Positions 59,647 through 64,000 of a DNA stretch of 64,000 nt are shown here, piece after piece; the first letter of the stretch is position 1; every line of letters starts with the position of its first letter. The DNA comes from Lineus longissimus. Lineage: Eukaryota; Nemertea; Pilidiophora; Heteronemertea; Lineidae. Where the stretch lies: assembly GCF_910592395.1 (NCBI RefSeq), contig NC_088317.1, positions 17,282,039-17,346,038 on the forward strand, given 5' to 3'. Below the pieces are notes generated by a model. It was not told the DNA's origin and made no database searches. It was given only the letters and a program-made list of their open reading frames with translations. Made by a program: the position numbers and the translations under genes.

Positions 59647-62600
59647 AATGTCTCGTTGAAGGATCAACATGGTTTGATCGTTACGATAGGTTTCAGGCTC
59701 ACTGCATCATGCACTTGTACAACACATTTTCGAAGTGAAATGATCTGGAGAACTGCTCTCTATGTTCAAATATGCCCCTGCCCCCTTCCAAAAGTTCTGG
59801 ATCCAATGAAAAAGTGCCAATACACACAAAAGGTCTAAATAGATTCAAACGTGCTCAGGAAACAAATGCATGCGACCGAGGTGAATTTAGGAAAATATTT
59901 AGGATCAAATTGCCCCACTCTCACCAACAGACAATTAATGTAACAATTATTGAGCCAGCAATTGACTTAGTTTTTCATACTGGTGGTGCATTTGATATAC
60001 AGTAACATGACGAATATTATAATAGGCAATTTATGACAATAGGGCCAGCCTCAGTGCATTTGCTGAATAATTACGTTGGGTTTATAACTATCAACATCAG
60101 CTTTCAACTGCTCTAAAGGCCTGATTCAACAATGTCACAAAGCCGTGTTTCATGATGCGTTTCGAATACATGATATTGGGAAGACAAGTTTGACAGCTAA
60201 ATCACTGTACCACAATGCCACTCTGCCTTTTCCCACATAAGCCATCTCATTTGCTGAACCAGAATTAGTGTCAAAACATGAAAAAGTATTGCAGCAAAGA
60301 ACCGAAGATATTTTTTCGTTGGATACGCTCTTTGCATTAAACGTACCTCCAATAAATAACTAATGGCATTTAATGACGTCGCTGGCAGAACTCTCGCGTC
60401 TATCATTTATACCTTTTGATGTCAGTATCCACTGTCAATAAATGCCGCCATCCTGCTCTCGGCACCCAGCACGGTAGATCGCACCCCAATTTCCTTCCCA
60501 ACAAGCAACAAGCCTATTAGTGCTAGCAATATTCCACAGCATCGACTGGATGACGTTTCTATTTCACAGAAAAGTACAAATGAATTCTTGTGTTTGGTTA
60601 AGCACCATTTATGGGGTTACTGCCTTGACACTGTCCCTCGGGACGAGATGGCCATTCACCTACAGCTTTCACGCAAAATATTGTTCCTACCATTATCGTA
60701 CTATGCACCCTCACGCTGGAATGCACTTCAACTCTGCAACGCTAATTGAAATGTGCACTGACGACTATAAAAAATGACGGAATCTATCGCTTCAAAGGCT
60801 CCCATAATTCCTTTCTCTTTGAAGATCGTTAGTAAGCCTAATTAATTAGTTAATCAAATTAAGTGTGCTTGATGGATGAGGGAAAGGAATGAATGATGCG
60901 CTTCTGACATGTTCAATTCCTGCAGCTTTCGATTGTTCCTCTTCATGAAATTGAAGAAAAACAGCTCGCAAAACAAATCAGGGAAATTGGCTTAATGTGA
61001 TCGTCAGCACGTAATATTTACGTCAAATCGATAAAAGCATGACAGGTATTAGGTGATCATTATTTTTGTGTTAAGAATTACTCAAGAACTCTCCCAATAT
61101 CAATATCCAAGGGGGACAAACACAGAATGGAACAGCCTAACAAACAATTTCATCATTGAACACATCAAATTCACGCTTCGAATCCCATCAACGCTTTATA
61201 AAAGGAGACAGAATTCGATTTATTGAAAAAAATTGCTTCACGCGACATTACATTTGTTCAGGCAAGATGTTTTTTTCGACGTCAATAGGACGGCATGTGG
61301 CGATATGATGAGAGGGATCGATAGAGTTGTTTCGACAGTATCTGACGAACAAATCAAATGGGAGTTTGTCCTGAACATGGTGGTAGGGGACGAGGTTAAT
61401 TGACTCTTACGCCTTGGATCCAGGATGTTACGAGGAACTACTAAACTTAGCTTTCAAATTCTTGGTCAATTCTAACATATTTTCAGAAACTCATATTTCA
61501 AGAATTTTTTCATTGAGTTCATTTTGACCTGTTTGACATTTACCATCTTGAAATGGTAAGGTCAACCAAAAATGAAATAATTACAAAGATTACAAGGTCC
61601 ACTAGCAAGGTGTTTCATGATGTACACTAAGGCATATTCCTTTCAGAAATACTGATATCGTAAATATCAAATTCATTATATTCCAATACCAGTGCGTATA
61701 AATATTGTACAGGGACCATTTCGCTCAATGACTCATGCGACACATGGAACAAATATCAATTTTACAATCAACATTATACCCCACTGTGAAACATATTGGC
61801 TTTGTTGTGAAATTGGATTCAAAAGCTATTATGAATTAGAGGCTCAAGGCATATACTCTCTTGCAACCACTATAACTTGGGCTTTTAGAAATATCTTTCT
61901 ACAAAAAGACATACTCAACGTTATTGCATTACTGAAAGTGACAACTGACTTTTCAAATAGCTAAGAATACTTATTGTCAGGTGCGTAATACATGTTGTGT
62001 GGGGTGTGATCTACTGCTTTAGGAATCTGACTCATAATTCAAAAGTCATGGGCTCAAACACTGTATTGTTTGATTAGTTTACTAAAAAGGAGCACTGTCA
62101 CTGGCTGTATTTGCATCATCGCACTGGTGGCGAAAGCCCGTCTTGAGAAGAAGCCCCAAGTTGGTTTATGCCAGAGAGATGGACCGGCATCGGCTGATGC
62201 TCTACCCCCCTTGCTGTGCGAGTCGTTTTGCAAGCTGTTCTTGTACTGTAGCACTGGCTGTGTGGCAAGGTTTCTCTACTCTTTTGCGATGACCCCAAAG
62301 GTCCTTTTCAGTTCTACAGATCAACAGTGCTACAACCCCACTGAGCTCGGTCACTTCTCACATCTCAATCAAAGTATAATGCATCAACCAAACTGAGTCA
62401 GATAAGCCAGATATCAGATTTCGTATGATCTTCTGCTCATAGTTCATGACTCATCACCGTGATTTTGCACCACTGATTTGATGAATTGGCACTTGAGTCA
62501 TTGACGCGAGGCATTGAGGAATCGAGGCATTGATGATCACTCAGATTGACAGGAGTCTGCCATTTGATGAGTCATAGCACTAACAAGCATGATGGACAGG

Positions 62601-64000
62601 TGGTATCAGTTCTGTCCGCTTTCTAGTGAGTGTTGATTACAGTAATAAATGATTTTCAATGATTCTGTTTGGAGAAGTGATGATCTTATGGGAAGCCATT
62701 TTCATATGAGAAACCAACACATCTCATGCCTAAAATTTCCCTTTTAGTAGTTAGCTGCAACTAATTTTTGCAGGAAACAACCTCTCATTTTCTCATGGGA
62801 GTCCAACATCCTGAATTGTGGCCAGCATACTCGCATCATCCGGTAAACACAAGTCCTGCAACGTTTTTAAAAGTCAGACTTCTAACATCGCTTTGTAGCG
62901 GTTGATATTGGAAGACAGACAAAATGGCTGACTGAACTAAACCAGAAGTGATACCTTTGACCGAGTCGCCAGTGTGTGCATCAAAATGCTATTAACTCAG
63001 GTTGGCAACAGACACACGTCACATCATCACGGAGCAGTCATAATGAGATGGCCGTAAATGGCTGAACGCACCAACCTACACGCACCACTTCTTTTAATCG
63101 ATGGCGTAAATTCACGGCTGGTGAACAGGGGGCTTTGAAAGCAGAAATCACGCTTACTGAGTCACAGTCAGTCTGCAAGATCAGTCAGAAAGGATTTTAT
63201 GATTCTCGGCTTTAAGCGCCAGTCTATCACTACATGATTTTATGAGATAATCCCATGTTATTGCATGGCAATCATGTTTCGTGACACAATGTTATGTGTT
63301 ATGATGTGTCGTGATTTGGGGAGTGTGTCAGCAATGAGGTTATAGAGTACCAGAGTCCAGATTTGCTTTTTCTGCCAAGAAGGAGGTCACAGCTGTGTAT
63401 CCTGACATTCCAATGGTGTGGGTCTGTTTGGAGGGAGTTTTTAATGAAAATATCATACATGATCTCTTCCCCATGTTTTCCCTCTAAGAAAGCTCCAAGA
63501 CTCCCAAGTACTTTTTCAGGACAGCCTGCGCCGTCTATCGATAAGTGCCAAAGACAGAACTTGTCTGAGAAATATTGTCAAAACCTGCTGACATGACCAT
63601 TCATTTGAGAGCTCTTGGTCAGCACAGTCATATGTTGCCATTTGTGTCACGATTATTTCTATTTTGAGGAAAACTACAACATTCAGATTTTTCTCTCAAA
63701 ACTTTGACATCCCTGAAAGGGTTAACTTACATAATACACTAGTCGTTGCCATACTGATATACCCTGCTAACAGAAAAGTCATACTCGCTTACTTCTTCTT
63801 TATATGTGCCTGCCAACAAACCTCCCAGAAGACCTCATACCAAATTGCTTTTTCTGCCAATACGCCAGCAAAAATCACACAAGTCGTGACAACACAATCG
63901 CTCTTTCCCTAAAGCAACATCTAAAGGTCAGAGGTCACTCAATGGACAATATCCAAAGGCTATCTCAGCGATTGCATGAATGCCATTTTTTTCACGCTTG
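59647..64000. other. No gene seen to the end of the window
   Basis: AT-rich, only short ORFs without recognisable domains. I also looked here on the minus strand for the missing 5' exons of PCCB and did not see them. Confidence 0.4.

Overview
The window is animal nuclear DNA. Its genes are split by spliceosomal introns with GT..AG borders, two recognised genes (TRIP12, PCCB) are conserved across animals and a third has the ANKMY1 domain order, and long AT-rich non-coding stretches are filled with short inverted-repeat transposons, tRNA-derived SINEs and tandem repeats. No bacterial-type operon or CRISPR array is visible. The repeats and the GT92-type glycosyltransferase fit a marine invertebrate bilaterian (for example a mollusc, brachiopod, annelid or lancelet-like animal). 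That placement is inference; the phylum cannot be fixed from the sequence alone.

Layout. At 178-1016 (+) lie the last two coding exons of the HECT ubiquitin ligase TRIP12. From 1.0 to 5.7 kb there are three fold-back elements, one 118-bp MITE and a possible Cys-rich terminal exon. From 5,680 to 21,518 (+) runs a complete ANKMY1-type gene (MORN repeats, ankyrin repeats, MYND zinc finger). I could chain 18 exons with consistent phases to a short isoform of 1,169 residues. Alternative 3' exons, including three tandem copies of one 171-bp exon, give a long isoform of 1,447 residues. From 21.5 to 40 kb is repeat-rich DNA: a 72-75 bp minisatellite, a compound inverted-repeat element, a tandem exon/intron-like array (27.3-29.5 kb), a 1.33-kb macrosatellite with four full units plus a partial one (31.5-37.1 kb), and a 150-bp array. 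From 40,304 to 44,157 (-) is the C-terminal half of mitochondrial propionyl-CoA carboxylase beta (PCCB). From 44.4 to 55.9 kb I see no gene, apart from a possible ankyrin-like exon, MITEs and a SINE. An intronless type II membrane GT92 glycosyltransferase lies at 55,903-57,507 (+). The rest, to 64 kb, is apparently non-coding.

The most interesting signal is in PCCB. One 108-bp exon is present twice in tandem, with equal length, equal phase and intact splice sites. Of 35 full codons, 18 differ only synonymously and 8 give conservative replacements, so both copies look constrained. This predicts two mutually exclusive PCCB isoforms differing in the carboxyltransferase core. A second PCCB exon also has a tandem copy, but that one is broken by a 1-base deletion. 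Another notable case is a MITE that abuts an ANKMY1 exon and may now supply its splice acceptor. The genes do not form a shared pathway; they are simply neighbours.
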